Shown: positions 27,101 to 36,372, counted from the stretch's first letter. The stretch: 64,000 nucleotides of DNA from Flavobacterium album (GCF_003096035.1 NZ_CP029186.1:1749001-1813000), one strand, 5' to 3'. Numbers and translations are program-made. Notes: a model not told the origin generated them from the letters alone.

Positions 27101-27288
27101 ATGTAAAACAGCTCCAGATATTCAACCGTTACGGAATGAACGTATATACTAAAGCGAACTACCAGAACGAATGGTACGGACAAAGCGATAATGGCAATGA
27201 ACTGCCAGATGGTACATATTTCTATGTGATTGACTTTGCCGATTCAACGAGCAAGACAGGCTGGATATACAGCAACAGGCAGCACTAG
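24169..27288 (+). CDS. Large repeat-containing T9SS type B secreted surface protein
   Basis: A 1039-residue exported protein with a signal peptide ending near residue 29 (NLSAQ). Two jelly-roll-like, carbohydrate-binding-type regions (about 30-215 and 360-535, each with DF-x-DDI/DDF-like ends) flank a SprB-like segment (SYTSLNPTCPTSTDGSITV). Residues about 550-883 are five near-identical repeats of 66-67 residues. The C-terminus from about 960 is a gliding-motility-associated domain (ISPNHDGLNDFF ... LQIFNRYGMNVY ... LPDGTYFYVIDF), the type B sorting signal of the type IX secretion system. Likely a surface adhesin. The protein stands alone with its own terminator. Confidence 0.9.
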   Translation: MKRGLRYLFGRTHFLFFLLMIGSANLSAQILTNGNFESGGSGVGFFVHDYTLINPVNGTSNPGFYARTKNPALMNSTYNAGGDHTTGTGNMLVFDGSNQANRYFWTTGDTGGAIGGFTAGTTYTFSFWIKSVSNAVTTDDATRASIGIFMVNANNMNPANPNFLAPLPSEGWVNIQYSFVATANNVMVRLKTNNAGPIGNDFAVDDFSITVGALPFVGSYTSLNPTCPTSTDGSITVNLAGGTLPYTAYTLTGSATMSNNSGIFNGLGEGTYNVSVSDSAGHTFTQTGIVLEAPNNLVLSAPVTACPGDTTPLTVSGGTGAYTWTASPADISITNPNSATQNVSPSVTTTYTVTSGTASAPVNLIQNSDFSLGNAAYITEYLQVADPNPFGIQTSYNIVTNPNAWFTAFSACGDNTTGSGNMMVFDGATNSDANVIAWSNQTPVAVTPNTDYTFTYHVASVSADSPARLEVFINGVSQGVPVTAPGTPCVWNEVSYNWNSGSNTTATFVIIDKNVADYGNDFALDDITFREAITCVYQKSVTVTVAPGVTPTFNAVAPICAGETLATLPTTSTNAITGTWSPALDNTTTTTYTFTPDAGQCAATATLTITVNQPTTVPTFAAVAPICAGDTLAALPTTSDNGITGTWAPALNNTATTTYTFTPAAGQCAATATLTITVNDPVMPTFATVAPICAGETLAALPTTSNEGITGTWSPALNNTATTTYTFTAAAGQCASNTIMTITVNAPVASTFASVAPICSGETLAALPTTSIEGFTGIWSPALNNTATTTYTFTPDAGQCASNATLTITVNQPVVATFAAVDPVCAGSAITALPTTSIEGFTGTWSPALDNTATTTYTFTPDAGQCAAAATLTITVNELPDFTISEGCEGNNYTLAAVQDDASNSQYAWYNTGGTQIGSGSSVVITAPGVYELVITRGGCSNSETINVLSTTCFGEIQRGISPNHDGLNDFFDLEAFDVKQLQIFNRYGMNVYTKANYQNEWYGQSDNGNELPDGTYFYVIDFADSTSKTGWIYSNRQH
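25825..26817 (+). repeat. Five tandem coding repeats of 198-201 bases
   Basis: Units begin at 25825, 26026, 26224, 26422 and 26620, so the spacing is 201 then exactly 198 three times. Each encodes VAPICAGETLAALPTTS, TGTWSPALNNTATTTYTFT and AGQCA-x-ATLTITVN. The last unit has diverged at its start (VDPVCAGSAIT). Confidence 0.92.
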
Positions 27289-27307
27289 GATATCGAATTT
27301 AAATAAT

Positions 27308-27346
27308 AAAAATGCCGCATTAAGCACGAGCTGATGTGGCATTTTT
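27308..27346 (+). terminator. Terminator of the T9SS substrate gene
   Basis: Arms AAAAATGCCGCAT (27308-27320) and ATGTGGCATTTTT (27334-27346) form a long hairpin ending in T residues. Confidence 0.85.
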
Positions 27347-27401
27347 GTTTTCATACTATGGGTTTAGCGTAACAAAACAAAAGATTATTCTAAATGCCGG
27401 A

Positions 27402-27851
27402 CTATTGATTAGACAGCAACGCTTTTAATTGTTCTGCTTCTACTAACCCATTATGCTTGCCGATAAATTTGTAATTGCTGTCAAGTAGCACCCACGTAGG
27501 ATAACCGTCTTTAGGGTTGGCCAAAGCGGCGGCAAGGCTCTGCATACCGCCACTCCCGTTACCTAAGAACCGGTACTCCCGATTGTTGAAGAGAATGGTT
27601 TTCCGCGATTCGGCATCCAGTTCTACGAAGTAGCATTTATCTGCTAACAGCTGCTGCAATTCCTTATGGCTTTCTATTTTCTTGTCCTGGATCCTGCAGA
27701 CAGAACACCATGTAGTATATACTTTTACCAGTATAGGCCTGGGCTCGGTACCCAGTTTTTGCGGCAGGTCCTCAAAAGTGACAGTGTAGCTTTTTTGGCC
27801 GTAGCCAATGGCCATTGTAAGCAATAAAAGTAGGGATATTATAATTTTCAT
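27402..27851 (-). CDS. Exported thioredoxin-fold protein
   Basis: A 149-residue protein with a signal peptide ending at GYGQ (residue 19) and a thioredoxin-like domain with the redox pair C49-S-V-C52 (TTWCSVC) and a later YPTWVLLDS segment holding the cis-Pro region. It belongs to the thioredoxin_7/DUF255-like group and should act in the periplasm. It lies 66 bases downstream of a TonB-dependent receptor on the same strand and probably shares its transcript; the receptor itself has a C-x-x-C in its plug. Confidence 0.85.
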   Translation of the reverse strand: MKIIISLLLLLTMAIGYGQKSYTVTFEDLPQKLGTEPRPILVKVYTTWCSVCRIQDKKIESHKELQQLLADKCYFVELDAESRKTILFNNREYRFLGNGSGGMQSLAAALANPKDGYPTWVLLDSNYKFIGKHNGLVEAEQLKALLSNQ

Positions 27852-27917
27852 ATTGTTTTAAACCCTTTTTTGGTGCCTGGTGAAGTTCAATAATAAATAA
27901 AAATAATCAATAATAAA

Positions 27918-30164
27918 TCAAAGTAAATTGTACCTCACTCCCAGAAACACCCTACGTCCCTGCATCGAAGCATAGTTATAGCTTGGGTCGAATGTGTAGC
28001 CGTTAGGATTGTTCACCGGGTCGTCCACATGTTTGTCGAACGGGTCGAACGGGCGGAGTATAGGGTCTTTCGGTACGAAGTCGAACAGGTTTTTTATACC
28101 TCCGTAAAACTCCAGGCCGTAGTCGAATTTCTTAGTCATCTGGATATTGGCAATACAAAACCAGGGAGAATATTCCGGACGGTAATCGTTCGGCAGTATG
28201 GGCAGCCGCATCGGGCCGTACCAATTCGCGGTCAGGTCGATGCTCACGCCTTTACGGAATGTATATGTGCTTATCAAGTTACCCGACCATTTTGGTGCGT
28301 GCAGCTGCTGGCTTCGTACTGCACCGTTGCCTTTATCTTCTATCTGGAATACGTCCATGTATGATATTCCCGCCATCACTTTTAGTGGAAAGGTAAATGT
28401 CAGGTCGGTATTCAGCGATACGCCCTGGGAAATGGCATGTCCTTTCAGGTTGTCGTAAATGATCTTGTCCGGATCAGTGTCAAAGTCCCCCACGATCTTA
28501 TTGGTAAAATAAGAATAGAAGCCGGTAACGTCAAACCCCAGGAAGAAACTCTCCGTTGGTATTTTCAATATATAATTTAGATTCCCGTTGTATGACCGTT
28601 CCGGCTTCAGGGCTTCGGCGATTACCACATCACGGGCGCCGGTAAGCGCGGCATGGTCTTCGGTAAAAAGGTTCACCACCCGGAAACCCGTCCCGAAACT
28701 GGCGCGTATAGTATTATTAGCGTTCGGCGAGAATTTATACGCAGCCCTTGGGGAATGTACACCTCCATGGTTCTTATCATAGTCAAAGCGGTAGCCGCCT
28801 AACAATTTGTGATTGTCGTTCAGGTGCCATTCGTCCTGTATAAAAACACCGGGCAGGGGAGTGCGCTGCGGTTGGTTTGAGGTACCGTCAGCCGACGCGG
28901 TGGCAGGCGTGTTGTCGTCATATTCCGTATAACGGAATGCTGCGCCCAGCAAAAAAGTATGGCCCTCTCCAAACTGCTTATCCCAGTACGTCTGCACAAA
29001 AGCCACCTGTTGCGTAGCCATATAGGGAGTGTACCCATAATAAGAGTTCTGGTCGTGCCAGTTGTAGGAGAATTGCGTGAATATCCGCTCTGTAGCCGGC
29101 AATTGATAAAGGCCTATCATCTCGGCACGCTTAGTGTAAATGCTCTCACCGTAAATGCTGTCGCTGCCCCGCCACTTTTTGCTCCAGTTGAGCTCGCCGC
29201 CCCAGCGGTCTTCATATACATACCGCCCCGCCAGGCTGAATACCCGGTTTTCTTCCCTTTCAAAATTCCATTTGTTGAAGACAGAGATGCGGTTCTGTTG
29301 CGTTACATCGGTAAAATTGTCTCCATTTTTGTCTGCCCTGTGGTTGTAATTGAAATAATTAAGGCCGAGCAGTGAGGTGGCCTTTCCGGTATTGATCTTC
29401 ACCGCACCATCCATGCTGAGCTCGCCCCAACTCGTAACAAAAGTATCCGCACTTATTATTGGTGCTTTCACAGGCGACTTGGTTATTACATTGATGATGC
29501 CGCCCATTGCTTCCGATCCGTAGAGTGATGATGCCGGGCCCTTTACCACTTCAATACGCTCCACAATGCTATTGGGTATACCGCTAAGCCCATATACGGT
29601 AGACAGCGCACTTACTATCGGCATGCCATCGATCAGGATCATTGTATAAGGCCCTTCCATCCCATTAATATGAATGTCGCCCGTATTGCACACATTGCAG
29701 TTGAGCTGGGGCTGCACGCCGTTTATCATCCCAACAGCTTCGAATAGGCTGGCAGTCGGGTTCTTTTTAAACAGCTTTGGCGTGATGATCTCTACGGGTA
29801 TGGGGCTTTCGCTGCGGCTTACCTCTTTCATGGTGCCGGTTATCACGACTTCTTCAAGCGCGAGGTTGTCTTCTTCCATAACAATAGTTAATAGTATTGC
29901 TTCAGGTTTATCTATTGCTATTTTTTTTCGAATGGTTTTGAAGCCGACAGCGCTGAAAATAATTTCGTAATTGCCGTAAGGAATGTCTTTTATAAAATAA
30001 TTGCCATCCTCATCTGTTGCAAGGCTGTAGCCAATGGGCGACACAATGATTGAGGCAGCGGGGATACCGTCGTGGCCGTCGGTTACTTTTCCTGAGACAG
30101 CTCCGGTTTGGCCATAAAATGACAGTGAACTAATTAGTAATAGCAGTTGTGTCCAAATTTTCAT
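27918..30164 (-). CDS. TonB-dependent receptor with CNVC in the plug
   Basis: A 748-residue outer-membrane receptor. Signal peptide to about YGQ (19), CarboxypepD_reg-like domain (20-100: VSGKVTDGHDGIPAASIIV), TonB plug (about 115-230: ILIDGMPIVS, IERIEVVKGPASSLYGSEAMGGIINVITK) and a 22-strand-type barrel ending in VRYNLL. C156 and C159 (CNVC) lie in the early plug. The substrate is not identifiable from sequence; a metal-complex or cofactor is plausible. A divergent AraC-type regulator at 30308 may control it, and a thioredoxin-like gene follows. Confidence 0.92.
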   Translation of the reverse strand: MKIWTQLLLLISSLSFYGQTGAVSGKVTDGHDGIPAASIIVSPIGYSLATDEDGNYFIKDIPYGNYEIIFSAVGFKTIRKKIAIDKPEAILLTIVMEEDNLALEEVVITGTMKEVSRSESPIPVEIITPKLFKKNPTASLFEAVGMINGVQPQLNCNVCNTGDIHINGMEGPYTMILIDGMPIVSALSTVYGLSGIPNSIVERIEVVKGPASSLYGSEAMGGIINVITKSPVKAPIISADTFVTSWGELSMDGAVKINTGKATSLLGLNYFNYNHRADKNGDNFTDVTQQNRISVFNKWNFEREENRVFSLAGRYVYEDRWGGELNWSKKWRGSDSIYGESIYTKRAEMIGLYQLPATERIFTQFSYNWHDQNSYYGYTPYMATQQVAFVQTYWDKQFGEGHTFLLGAAFRYTEYDDNTPATASADGTSNQPQRTPLPGVFIQDEWHLNDNHKLLGGYRFDYDKNHGGVHSPRAAYKFSPNANNTIRASFGTGFRVVNLFTEDHAALTGARDVVIAEALKPERSYNGNLNYILKIPTESFFLGFDVTGFYSYFTNKIVGDFDTDPDKIIYDNLKGHAISQGVSLNTDLTFTFPLKVMAGISYMDVFQIEDKGNGAVRSQQLHAPKWSGNLISTYTFRKGVSIDLTANWYGPMRLPILPNDYRPEYSPWFCIANIQMTKKFDYGLEFYGGIKNLFDFVPKDPILRPFDPFDKHVDDPVNNPNGYTFDPSYNYASMQGRRVFLGVRYNLL

Positions 30165-30188
30165 TATCTAAACTTTGAGTTAGTACCG

Positions 30189-30196
30189 CAAAATTA
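30189..30196 (-). promoter_or_regulatory. -7 element of the TonB receptor gene
   Basis: TAATTTTG on the minus strand lies 24 bases before the start codon at 30164. It sits in the AT-rich space shared with the divergent AraC-type gene. Confidence 0.6.
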
Positions 30197-30307
30197 TAAA
30201 TTTAGTTTAGACTAAATATTATTTATGTATTTTTTAATTTTTATTTAGATGATATAAAAATATCTGTTTTAATTAAAATTTGTTATTTTTATCGAAAAGG
30301 GTGAGAA

Positions 30308-31153
30308 TTGAATAAAGGAGATTTTATAACGGTACGGCCTAAACATGAAATAGTGGCGAAGCATATTGACTACTACTATTTTCATTCGTCTGATGATGAG
30401 GGTTTTGATAATAAATTCACCTTTTATCCCAATTACAAGCACGCGCTTACCATCTACAAAAATTCAGATCTTCTTTTTACGGAAAATACTTCTGTAATAC
30501 GGCCTTCAGAAAAAGAAACCATTGGTACATATTATTCAATCAATACAGGCAGCAGTTTTTCGGTAGACCTTGAAGGGAAGTTTTACAAGATAGGTGTCGT
30601 TTTCAACCCGCTGGGACTGAATCATTTTCTGGATAAGCCGTTATCAGATGCCTTTGAACCTGCTTTCGGGCCGTTCCGTTATTTCGGGAAACCTTTGGAA
30701 GAGGTCGTTACCCAAATTTCAACCCTTCAGGATGCCGCTGCTAAAGCCGCACTGCTCGACTCATTTTTCAGCAAGGCTTACTGCGGGTTTAATGAAACTG
30801 CCGTAAAGCGCGCCGTACAGGAGATACTCAATTCCAATGGTACTGTAAAGGTAGAAGAGCTGTCGGATAGCATAGGGGTCAACCGCAAAACGCTGCTGAG
30901 GCTGTTCAAAAAACACCTGTGCTGCTCGGTGGAAGAATACAAAAAAATGGTAATGTTCCGCAATGCGCTCAACTATTCGCAGCAGGCGGGCGATGATACC
31001 ACACTTACCGATGTTGCACTTTACAACTACTACTACGACCAGGCGCATTACATCAAGCACTTCAAATCGGTAACAATGCATTCGCCAAAAACGCTGCTGT
31101 CAAAGCTCACACACCTTGGCAATCAAGATGTGTACTGGAATTTTGAAGAATAG
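30308..31153 (+). CDS. AraC-family transcriptional regulator (TTG start)
   Basis: A 281-residue regulator with an N-terminal DUF6597-like sensing domain (about 1-150) and a C-terminal AraC helix-turn-helix (VKVEELSDSIGVNRKTLLRLFKKHLCCSVEEYKKM, then TDVALYNYYYDQAHYIKHFKSV). An in-frame TGA at 30302-30304 forces the start downstream; no in-frame ATG is near, and the TTG at 30308 is preceded by AAAAGGGTG, so TTG is taken as the start. Divergent from the TonB receptor, which it probably controls. Confidence 0.85.
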   Translation: MNKGDFITVRPKHEIVAKHIDYYYFHSSDDEGFDNKFTFYPNYKHALTIYKNSDLLFTENTSVIRPSEKETIGTYYSINTGSSFSVDLEGKFYKIGVVFNPLGLNHFLDKPLSDAFEPAFGPFRYFGKPLEEVVTQISTLQDAAAKAALLDSFFSKAYCGFNETAVKRAVQEILNSNGTVKVEELSDSIGVNRKTLLRLFKKHLCCSVEEYKKMVMFRNALNYSQQAGDDTTLTDVALYNYYYDQAHYIKHFKSVTMHSPKTLLSKLTHLGNQDVYWNFEE

Positions 31154-31345
31154 TTTGATGAAAATTAAGTTTTCGGAAAAAATTATTGCTGTCCCAATTT
31201 TACAATTTTTTTCCTTCTCCCTGCTGCAACTTTGCACTATAAACCAACACATCAAAATTATGTTTAAACTGGTTTTTAGTGCCATAGAAGTAACTATACA
31301 TTTTATTTTAAATCATTAATCAATCATCTAATCAAAATCATCATC

Positions 31346-32008
31346 ATGAAAACAATCCGATTTTTATTCTTTTTTATTGCAGCAACTGCATTTGCACAGG
31401 AACAAACCGAAAAAGAAGGGTTTAAGGCCAGTTGGTATTACGGTATAGGTATTACCGGAAATACAGGGTACACTATCAGCGATAAACTCCTCGAGGCAGG
31501 GGTTAAGCGTGTCCCCGATGTAATGCCCGCAATAGTTGTTGGCTGGAACGCCGCATTTTCCAAAAAGTTCTGGATGAATGCTGAGTTTGGGGCATCAGGG
31601 CTTTTTCGTAATAAAAAGAAAGATGGATCTCAGCTTATACAGGCGCCATTTAGGTTTAGGGTGAATTATGTAGCAGTTGAAAAGGAAAAGTTTTCCGTTT
31701 CTGCGGGCGCCAATTTCAGCATCGTAGGGAACGATCTTTCGGTTTGGTCGCAAGATGCGCAAGTTGATATTGATAACCTAAATCCGGATAACGCTTCGGG
31801 TTACATAAGGCTGCGCAATACATCATACTTTGTAGGCCCTGCTGCTACATTCCGCCTTATTGACAAAGGCCGTACATTTTTGTCCCTTACTATGGGCTAT
31901 GACTTTGCGGTATCTAACAGCAAATGGAAATCGGATTATGTAAAGCTCAACGGCACTGTTAAAGAAAACGGCAGCCAGTTTTTTGCCAATCTCACATTGC
32001 CATTTTAA
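31346..32008 (+). CDS. Outer-membrane beta-barrel protein, unknown function
   Basis: A 220-residue exported protein with a signal peptide ending at AFAQ (about 18) and alternating strands (YYGIGITGNTG, VVGWNAAFSKKFWMNAEFG, FRVNYVAVEKEKFSVSAGANFSI) ending in F-A-N-L-T-L-P-F with a terminal Phe, the mark of an outer-membrane barrel of about eight to ten strands. No named family recognised. It is monocistronic, with a terminator at 32032. Confidence 0.7.
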   Translation: MKTIRFLFFFIAATAFAQEQTEKEGFKASWYYGIGITGNTGYTISDKLLEAGVKRVPDVMPAIVVGWNAAFSKKFWMNAEFGASGLFRNKKKDGSQLIQAPFRFRVNYVAVEKEKFSVSAGANFSIVGNDLSVWSQDAQVDIDNLNPDNASGYIRLRNTSYFVGPAATFRLIDKGRTFLSLTMGYDFAVSNSKWKSDYVKLNGTVKENGSQFFANLTLPF

Positions 32009-32031
32009 ATAGATTATCCTGTATGACTCAT

Positions 32032-32064
32032 TACCTCCCTTCATACGACGGGAGGTATTTTAAT
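32032..32064 (+). terminator. Terminator downstream of the barrel gene
   Basis: TACCTCCC/GGGAGGTA hairpin (arms 32032-32039 and 32050-32057) followed by a T-rich stretch. Confidence 0.85.
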
Positions 32065-32182
32065 TTTAAGCCCTTTACGAATACACTTCAACAATTATTA
32101 AAATTATAAAAATCGTAATTAAATGTAAGAAAATATATCTAAATAATGTGTTAAAGTAAAAGTGTAACGAAGTATAAACTGT

Positions 32183-32190
32183 TAGTTTTG
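32183..32190 (+). promoter_or_regulatory. -7 element of the RND efflux operon
   Basis: TAGTTTTG matches TAnnTTTG, 25 bases before the ATG at 32216. No clear -33 TTG, and no TetR- or MarR-type regulator gene lies next to the operon. Confidence 0.55.
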
Positions 32191-32215
32191 CTATTACACA
32201 TAGTTAAAAACCATT

Positions 32216-33298
32216 ATGAAGGTTAAATATATTGTCTATACACTTCTCATACTGGGCATTGGAGCCCTCGTTTACTACAGGATATCAGAAAATAATGCAA
32301 AAAAAGCCGAAGCTTCGGGCGGAGGCGGAAAAGGAGGTAAAAAACCGCCAATGGTTGTAAATGGCATAGTTACCGCTCCGGAAGATTTTTCAAGCACGAT
32401 TTCCCTTTCCGGCTCAATTGAAGCCAATGAGCAAATTGAGCTCCGTACAGAGGTGTCCGGAATTGCGGAAAAAATATATTTTGAAGAAGGTACCAAAGTC
32501 TCAAAAGGGCAGGTGCTCGTAAAAATAAATGATATTGAGCTTAGGGCACAGGCCGGTGCTGCAATGACAAAACAGAGGCTCGCAGCCGAGAACGAAAGGC
32601 GTGCCAAATTGCTTTTGCAAAAGGAAGCTATCAGCCAGGAGGAATATGACATCGCGAGCGCTGATTTTAAGACAGCACAGGCACAGACCCAGCTCATAAA
32701 TGCACAGATAGCCAAGACATCCATAAGGGCGCCATTTTCCGGCGTAGTGGGGTTAAGGAGTATTTCACCAGGTACCTATGTAACGCCGGAAACGCTTATC
32801 GCCCGCCTGGTAAACAGCAGCCAGATAAAGATCACGTTCTCAATCCCCGAGAAATACGCTTCCCAGATAAAAGTTAATTCTAAAGTAACCTTTACGGTTG
32901 CAGGCACCAATGAAGTTTTCAATGCCACGATCTACGCGCTGGAGCCCGCCGTGGAGGAAGCCACCCGCACACTGAATGTAAGGGCGCTTGCCCAAAACCC
33001 TAACGGGAAGCTTATACCGGGCACATTTGCCAACGTGGCGCTGCCACTCGAAAAAATAGAAGGTGCGTTCATAATCCCTACCGAATCGATAGTACCGGTA
33101 CAGGGGGGCAAGAAGGTCTTTATAACCGAAAAGGGCAAAGCCAAAGAAGTGATGGTAAAGACCGCGACCCGTACCGATAAGGATATCGTGGTGCTCTCAG
33201 GGCTTAAAGCGGGCGACACCGTGCTTACTACAGGCGTAATTGCACTCAAGAAGGATACCCCGGTAAAAGTGAAGGTAACCCCTAAAGCCAAATCATGA
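32216..33298 (+). CDS. RND efflux periplasmic adaptor (membrane fusion protein)
   Basis: A 360-residue adaptor with an N-terminal membrane anchor (4-22), a Gly/Lys/Pro-rich linker (GGGGKGGKKPP), then the biotinyl-lipoyl half-motifs (IELRTEVSGIAEKIYFEEGTKV and IRAPFSGVVGLRSISPGTYV) around an alpha-hairpin, a beta-barrel and a membrane-proximal domain ending in TGVIALKKDTPVKV. It connects the inner-membrane pump to TolC. First gene of a three-gene operon; its TGA overlaps the ATG of the pump by four bases. Confidence 0.95.
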   Translation: MKVKYIVYTLLILGIGALVYYRISENNAKKAEASGGGGKGGKKPPMVVNGIVTAPEDFSSTISLSGSIEANEQIELRTEVSGIAEKIYFEEGTKVSKGQVLVKINDIELRAQAGAAMTKQRLAAENERRAKLLLQKEAISQEEYDIASADFKTAQAQTQLINAQIAKTSIRAPFSGVVGLRSISPGTYVTPETLIARLVNSSQIKITFSIPEKYASQIKVNSKVTFTVAGTNEVFNATIYALEPAVEEATRTLNVRALAQNPNGKLIPGTFANVALPLEKIEGAFIIPTESIVPVQGGKKVFITEKGKAKEVMVKTATRTDKDIVVLSGLKAGDTVLTTGVIALKKDTPVKVKVTPKAKS

Positions 33299-36200
33299 GC
33301 CTATCCACACTAAGCATAAAACGGCCCGTACTGACCATTGTGATGAATATAGCTATCATCCTGTTCGGGATCATTGGCTATACTTTTCTGGGCGTAAGGG
33401 AATTCCCGTCCATCGATCCTGCGCAGATATCGGTGCGTACCAGCTATGCGGGTGCCAATTCCGACATCATCGAGTCGCAGATCACAGAGCCTTTGGAAAA
33501 AGCCATTAATGCCATTGACGGTATCCGTAATATAACGTCGTCGAGTAACCAGGGTTCGAGTAACATTACCATAGAATTCGAACTTGAAAAAAATCTTGAG
33601 GAAGCCGCCAACGATGTTCGTGACAAGGTATCGCAGGCCGTGCGCAGCCTCCCACAGGATATCGATGCGCCGCCCGTAGTATCTAAAGCCGATGCCGATT
33701 CGGAGCCGATCATCACCATGACGGTGCTTAGCGCAACAAGAGATCCGCTGGAACTTAGCGATTATGCAGAGAATGTCATCGCCGAAAGGCTGCAGACAAT
33801 CCCAGGTGTGAGCAGCGTACAGATATGGGGACAGAAAAAATATGCCATGAGGCTGTGGATCGACCCGGTAAAGCTGAATTCCTATGGCGTTACAGTGTCT
33901 GATGTACGCACCGCCCTCAGCAGCCAGAATGTAGAGCTTCCGTCGGGTAAACTGACCGGCGCCAATACAGAACTGACCGTTAAAACGCTGGGTAACCTGG
34001 CTACACCGGAAGAGTTCAATAACATCATCGTAAAGTCGGAAGGTGAGAAGATCGTAAAGTTAAGCGATGTAGGAAGGGCGGAACTTGGCCCTGAAAACCT
34101 CGAAACAAAAATGACCGACAATGGCCAGCAGGTAGTGGGGCTGGCTATTATTCCGCAGCCGGGTACCAATTACATCGACATTTCAGATGCTTTCTATGAG
34201 CAGTATGAGCAGATGAAGAAAGAGCTCCCGGACGACCTGAAGCTCAATGTAGTTATCGATAACACGATATTTATTAAGAAATCCGTTCTCGAAGTTGCCG
34301 AAACGCTTGGTATCTCCATTATACTGGTAACGCTTATCATCTACCTTTTCTTCAGGGACTGGGCCATAGCGCTCCGCCCGCTACTTGACATACCAGTATC
34401 GCTCATCGCAACGTTCTTTATCATGTATATTGCCGGGTTTTCCATCAATGTACTTACACTGCTTGCCATCGTTCTTGCAACCGGGCTTGTAGTGGACGAC
34501 GGTATCGTAGTGACCGAGAATATCTTTAAGAAGGTAGAGGAGGGCATGAGTCCCATAGAAGCTGCCATGAAAGGCGCTAACGAGATATTCTTTGCGGTAA
34601 TTTCTATTTCCATAACGCTGGCTGCGGTGTTCCTTCCGGTGATCTTTCTTGAAGGCTTCGTGGGCAGGCTGTTCCGGGAATTCGGGGTCGTTATTGCGGC
34701 CGCCGTACTGGTTTCCGCTTTTGTATCGCTTACGCTTACGCCAATGCTAAACGCGTATTTGATAAAAGGCGGCGTTCACAAAAAGTCGAAGTTCTACGAT
34801 TATACCGAGAAATATTTCGTAAAGATGAATGCATCGTATGCAGGTGCCCTTAAAGGCTTTATGAAAAGGAAATGGGTCAGCTTCCCCATATTAGTGGTAT
34901 GTATCGGCCTGATAGCATTATTTTATTCCACTATACAAAAAGAGACCGCGCCGTATGACGACCGTAGTTTCGTGGGGATGAACATAACAGCACCGGAAGG
35001 AGCATCTTATGATTACATGGACCGCTTTATGCAGGAGATCGAAAAGCTCATCAACGATTCAGTTCCGGAAAAAAAAGCAAGCCTTGTCATAACGTCACCG
35101 GGTTTCGGATCAGCATCGGTAAACAGTGGGCGCGTACGTGTTGCACTTGTTGAGCCCGATGAAAGGGAGCGTTCTCAGAAAGAAATTGCAGCCGACCTTA
35201 CCAAATGGACCAAGCGCTATTCTGAAGCGCGTACCTCAGTGTCCGAACAGCCAACGATCGCAGTAAACCGCAGGGGAGGCTTTCCGATACAATACATCAT
35301 CCAGGCGCCAAACTTTGAAAAGCTTCGTGAAAAGATACCGGAATTCATGGATGAGGTGAGCAAGGACCCTACGTTTGCCATGACCGATGTGAACCTTAAA
35401 TTCAATAAGCCTGAGATCAATGTGAGCATTGACCGCGAGAAAGCACAAAGTCTGGGCGTATCGCTTTTAGATGTGGCGCAGACACTGCAACTTTCGCTCA
35501 GCGGGCAGCGCTTCGGGTATTTTATGATGAATGGAAAGCAATACCAGGTAATGGGGCAGTTTGATAAACAGGACCGTGAAGCGCCGCTCGACCTGACGTC
35601 GATGTTTGTAAAAAACGATAAAGGCGAACTGATACAGCTCGATAATATTGTTTCGGTAGCAGAACAGAGCAGCCCGCCCCAACTGTACCATAACAACCGC
35701 TATATGTCGGCAACCGTTTCGGCGGGACTTACGCCGGGCATGAGTATCAGCGACGGTATCGATGCCATGGAACGCGCTAAAGAAAAAGTGCTTGACGATA
35801 CCTTCACAACCGATCTTGGCGGTGAATCGCGTGACTTTGTGGAAAGTTCGAGTAATACACTGTTTGCTTTCGGGTTGGCACTATTGCTTATTTACCTGAT
35901 ATTGGCAGGCCAGTTTGAGAGCTTTATCGACCCGTTCATCATCATCCTTACCGTACCGATGGCCGTTGCAGGGGCGTTGCTGTCACTGTGGCTGTTTGGG
36001 CAGACGTGGAATATCTTCAGCCAGATAGGAACCATCATGCTTATCGGGTTGGTGACGAAGAACGGTATATTGATCGTAGAATTTGCCAACCAGCTACGCG
36101 AAGAGGGCAAAGATAAATATGAAGCCATCATGGAAGCAGCCGAATCCCGCCTTCGCCCGATATTGATGACCAGCCTTGCCATTGCACTGGGCGCGCTGCC

Positions 36201-36372
36201 TATTGCGCTGTCGCTTGGTGCGGCCTCTACCAGCCGTATCGGTATGGGTGTGGTAATTGTGGGCGGTACTATTTTTTCGTTGGTACTGACGCTGTTTATC
36301 ATCCCTGCAATTTATTTTATGTGGTCGCGCCCAAGAAAGCACCGTCCCGAATTTGATAACATAGAAGAGTAA
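33295..36372 (+). CDS. RND multidrug efflux pump, HAE1/AcrB type
   Basis: A 1025-residue inner-membrane proton antiporter with the AcrB-type plan: TM1, large periplasmic loop, TM2-6, second loop, TM8-12. The proton-relay aspartates are visible in TM4 (ATGLVVDDGIVVTENIF), and the second half has the repeated GLVTKNGILIVEFANQL motif. Length and the opening SIKRPVLTIVMNIAIILFGI fit the hydrophobic/amphiphilic efflux group rather than the heavy-metal CzcA group, which carries different charged residues in TM4. Exports drugs, bile salts or lipids; the exact substrate is unknown. Confidence 0.96.
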   Translation: MSLSTLSIKRPVLTIVMNIAIILFGIIGYTFLGVREFPSIDPAQISVRTSYAGANSDIIESQITEPLEKAINAIDGIRNITSSSNQGSSNITIEFELEKNLEEAANDVRDKVSQAVRSLPQDIDAPPVVSKADADSEPIITMTVLSATRDPLELSDYAENVIAERLQTIPGVSSVQIWGQKKYAMRLWIDPVKLNSYGVTVSDVRTALSSQNVELPSGKLTGANTELTVKTLGNLATPEEFNNIIVKSEGEKIVKLSDVGRAELGPENLETKMTDNGQQVVGLAIIPQPGTNYIDISDAFYEQYEQMKKELPDDLKLNVVIDNTIFIKKSVLEVAETLGISIILVTLIIYLFFRDWAIALRPLLDIPVSLIATFFIMYIAGFSINVLTLLAIVLATGLVVDDGIVVTENIFKKVEEGMSPIEAAMKGANEIFFAVISISITLAAVFLPVIFLEGFVGRLFREFGVVIAAAVLVSAFVSLTLTPMLNAYLIKGGVHKKSKFYDYTEKYFVKMNASYAGALKGFMKRKWVSFPILVVCIGLIALFYSTIQKETAPYDDRSFVGMNITAPEGASYDYMDRFMQEIEKLINDSVPEKKASLVITSPGFGSASVNSGRVRVALVEPDERERSQKEIAADLTKWTKRYSEARTSVSEQPTIAVNRRGGFPIQYIIQAPNFEKLREKIPEFMDEVSKDPTFAMTDVNLKFNKPEINVSIDREKAQSLGVSLLDVAQTLQLSLSGQRFGYFMMNGKQYQVMGQFDKQDREAPLDLTSMFVKNDKGELIQLDNIVSVAEQSSPPQLYHNNRYMSATVSAGLTPGMSISDGIDAMERAKEKVLDDTFTTDLGGESRDFVESSSNTLFAFGLALLLIYLILAGQFESFIDPFIIILTVPMAVAGALLSLWLFGQTWNIFSQIGTIMLIGLVTKNGILIVEFANQLREEGKDKYEAIMEAAESRLRPILMTSLAIALGALPIALSLGAASTSRIGMGVVIVGGTIFSLVLTLFIIPAIYFMWSRPRKHRPEFDNIEE

